Assembly (NCBI GenBank): GCA_024699855.1
Contig: JAMPIQ010000001.1
Coordinates: 15,500,001 to 15,564,000, forward strand
Direction of reading: 5' to 3'
DNA: 64,000 nt
From: Aphelenchoides besseyi
Taxonomy: Eukaryota > Nematoda > Chromadorea > Rhabditida > Aphelenchoididae
The translations under genes were made by a program, and so were the position numbers. Positions 62,973 through 64,000 of the stretch are shown here, one piece after another (position 1 is the first letter of the stretch; each line of letters opens with the position of its first letter). The notes below the pieces were generated by a model that saw only the letters and a program-made list of their open reading frames with translations, was not told the origin of the DNA and did no database searches.

Positions 62973-63479
62973 TTTTGTATCGTCGGTCCACCCACCGAAT
63001 TTCTTCGACGATTCACAATACAAATGGAACGTTGAAAACACGATTTTGACCGGCGAATTGGAAACTACGGATGGCGAAACAAAGTCGAGAGCAGCAACAA
63101 CACGTTCGGATTAGCAGTTCGATGGGCAGAGCAAGCGAACTCGATCGATCAGATGGTGTTCTTTGGCCTCGAAAAAAAGAAAAAACAGTTTCGATCTGCG
63201 CCGTTTGATTTATTCCAAACCGCAGCTTCTCGTCGGCCTTTTTAGCGATCGTGATTCATGGGCTGTGTGTTGCTCAGGGCTGACTCTCAAAATAACCACA
63301 CACGGACATAACCGGCCGGCAAACGATGTGAAAAGGTGGGGTGCAAGCAGCGAAATCGAACACACGAGTTTTCGACCGGGTGTTCGTAGTCTCGCTTCGC
63401 TACGAAGGCCGCCCAGAAGACTGCGAATTATATGAGTTGAATTGTGATAATAGTTTGGGAACTCGACGTTACTCCAAGA
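62973..63479. promoter_or_regulatory. 0.5-kb divergent promoter region, aPKC and KRI1
   Basis: The ATGs point away from each other across 507 bp. Moderately CG-rich, no TATA box; frames within it are not conserved. Confidence 0.45.
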
Positions 63480-64000
63480 ATGCCGTCCAAGAAGTTGGAT
63501 CTTGAGCTGAGCGACGATGAAACGATTGGATTGAATGTCAAAAACGACTACGCCGAAAACTACGAGAAATGGAGACGAAAAGAAGAACTTCAAAGAAGTG
63601 AGTTGTTTTCAATTTGCGATGAATTTGATTTCATTTAGTCAAAAACAAATACGGAGATGATGCACTGAACGACGAAGAATCGGATGCTGACAGCGAGAGC
63701 AGTGAAGAGCCACTGGTACGTTCGATTTCATTACCGATTTGAGTTCTTGTTTAGACGTGGTCAGCACAAGACGAACGTAACTTCTTCAGTACGTTGGGTG
63801 CGTTGAAAGCAAAAAACCCGAAGATCTACGACGGGAAAACCACTTTCTTTGATCACGAGCAAACCCAAAGGTTTTGCTTCGATTGGTTTACTTTACTGAA
63901 ACACTTTTTCTTTAGATCTACAGTTCCTGAATCATCATCAAAGCCAAAAAAACAAAATCGAATGACATTGCGAGATTATGAAGAGCGTTTGGTTACCGAA
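63480..64000 (+). CDS. KRI1: KRI1 ribosome-biogenesis protein, N-terminal part (3' end outside window)
   Basis: KRI1 is a nucleolar factor of 40S ribosome assembly. Four exons are visible. The N terminus reads MPSKKLDLELSDDETIGLNV, then YEKWRRKEELQRVKNKYGDD and an acidic stretch with DADSESSEEP. FFSTLGALKAKNPKIYDGKT then corresponds to the FLKTLxxLKxKDPxIYxxD block of the family, followed by STVPESSSKPKKQNRMTLRD. The ATG at 63480 is preferred to upstream non-ATG extension. The frame is open at the window end. Note that the C. elegans gene named kri-1 is a different protein. Confidence 0.8.

Overview
This is a eukaryotic window, almost certainly from a free-living or rhabditid-like nematode. 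Nearly every gene is split by very small introns (mostly 37-50 nt) that usually end in TTTCAG or TTTTAG. One gene carries the two-DM-domain architecture of the nematode sex-determination factor MAB-3, and several same-strand pairs are spaced like nematode operons. No species name is claimed.

Layout. 0-9 kb: the 3' end of a haem peroxidase; an ASCL-type bHLH factor; a tail-to-tail pair with the minus-strand DEAD-box spliceosomal helicase DDX23/PRP28, preceded by a DHHC palmitoyltransferase; a small membrane protein; and a secreted helical protein built by exon-pair duplication. 9-14.9 kb: a pepsin-like protease that seems to lack its first catalytic aspartate, two inverted-repeat MITEs, a BTB protein and a myeloid leukaemia factor (MLF). 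14.9-31.3 kb: mostly gene-poor and transposon-rich. It holds a Tc1-like element with long inverted repeats, two pieces of a LINE (endonuclease and reverse transcriptase, in swapped order), a type I membrane protein, and a MATH-domain gene cut off by the LINE. 31.3-39 kb: mab-3, then a convergent acyl-CoA synthetase ending in a peroxisomal signal, a sugar transporter, and a decayed SLC7 amino-acid transporter. 42-47 kb: the G-protein beta subunit gene, with two consecutive micro-exons; a broken BACK/PHR-domain copy; a ubiquitin-like protein; and an orphan UGT tail. 47-64 kb is dense with housekeeping and signalling genes: a MYBBP1A/Pol5 homologue, an EF-hand protein, Ku80, RNF121, small membrane proteins, a Ski/Sno co-repressor, atypical PKC and the start of KRI1.

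How the genes fit together. There is no single pathway. Several genes belong to nematode development and signalling: mab-3 (male development), Ski/Sno (TGF-beta output), aPKC (polarity) and G-beta (GPCR signalling). Same-strand pairs that could be operons are DHHC>DDX23, sugar transporter>acyl-CoA synthetase, and EF-hand>MYBBP1A. Ku80/EF-hand and aPKC/KRI1 are divergent pairs that share upstream DNA.

The most unusual things seen are the 11-nt and 18-nt micro-exons in the G-beta gene (the model gives exactly 340 residues), three GC-AG introns, AAG acceptors, the duplicated-exon secreted protein, the pepsin with an altered active site, and a Tc1-like insertion that sits inside what looks like a 38-nt intron. 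Coordinates of multi-exon genes span start to stop, introns included; all exon joins are by eye.
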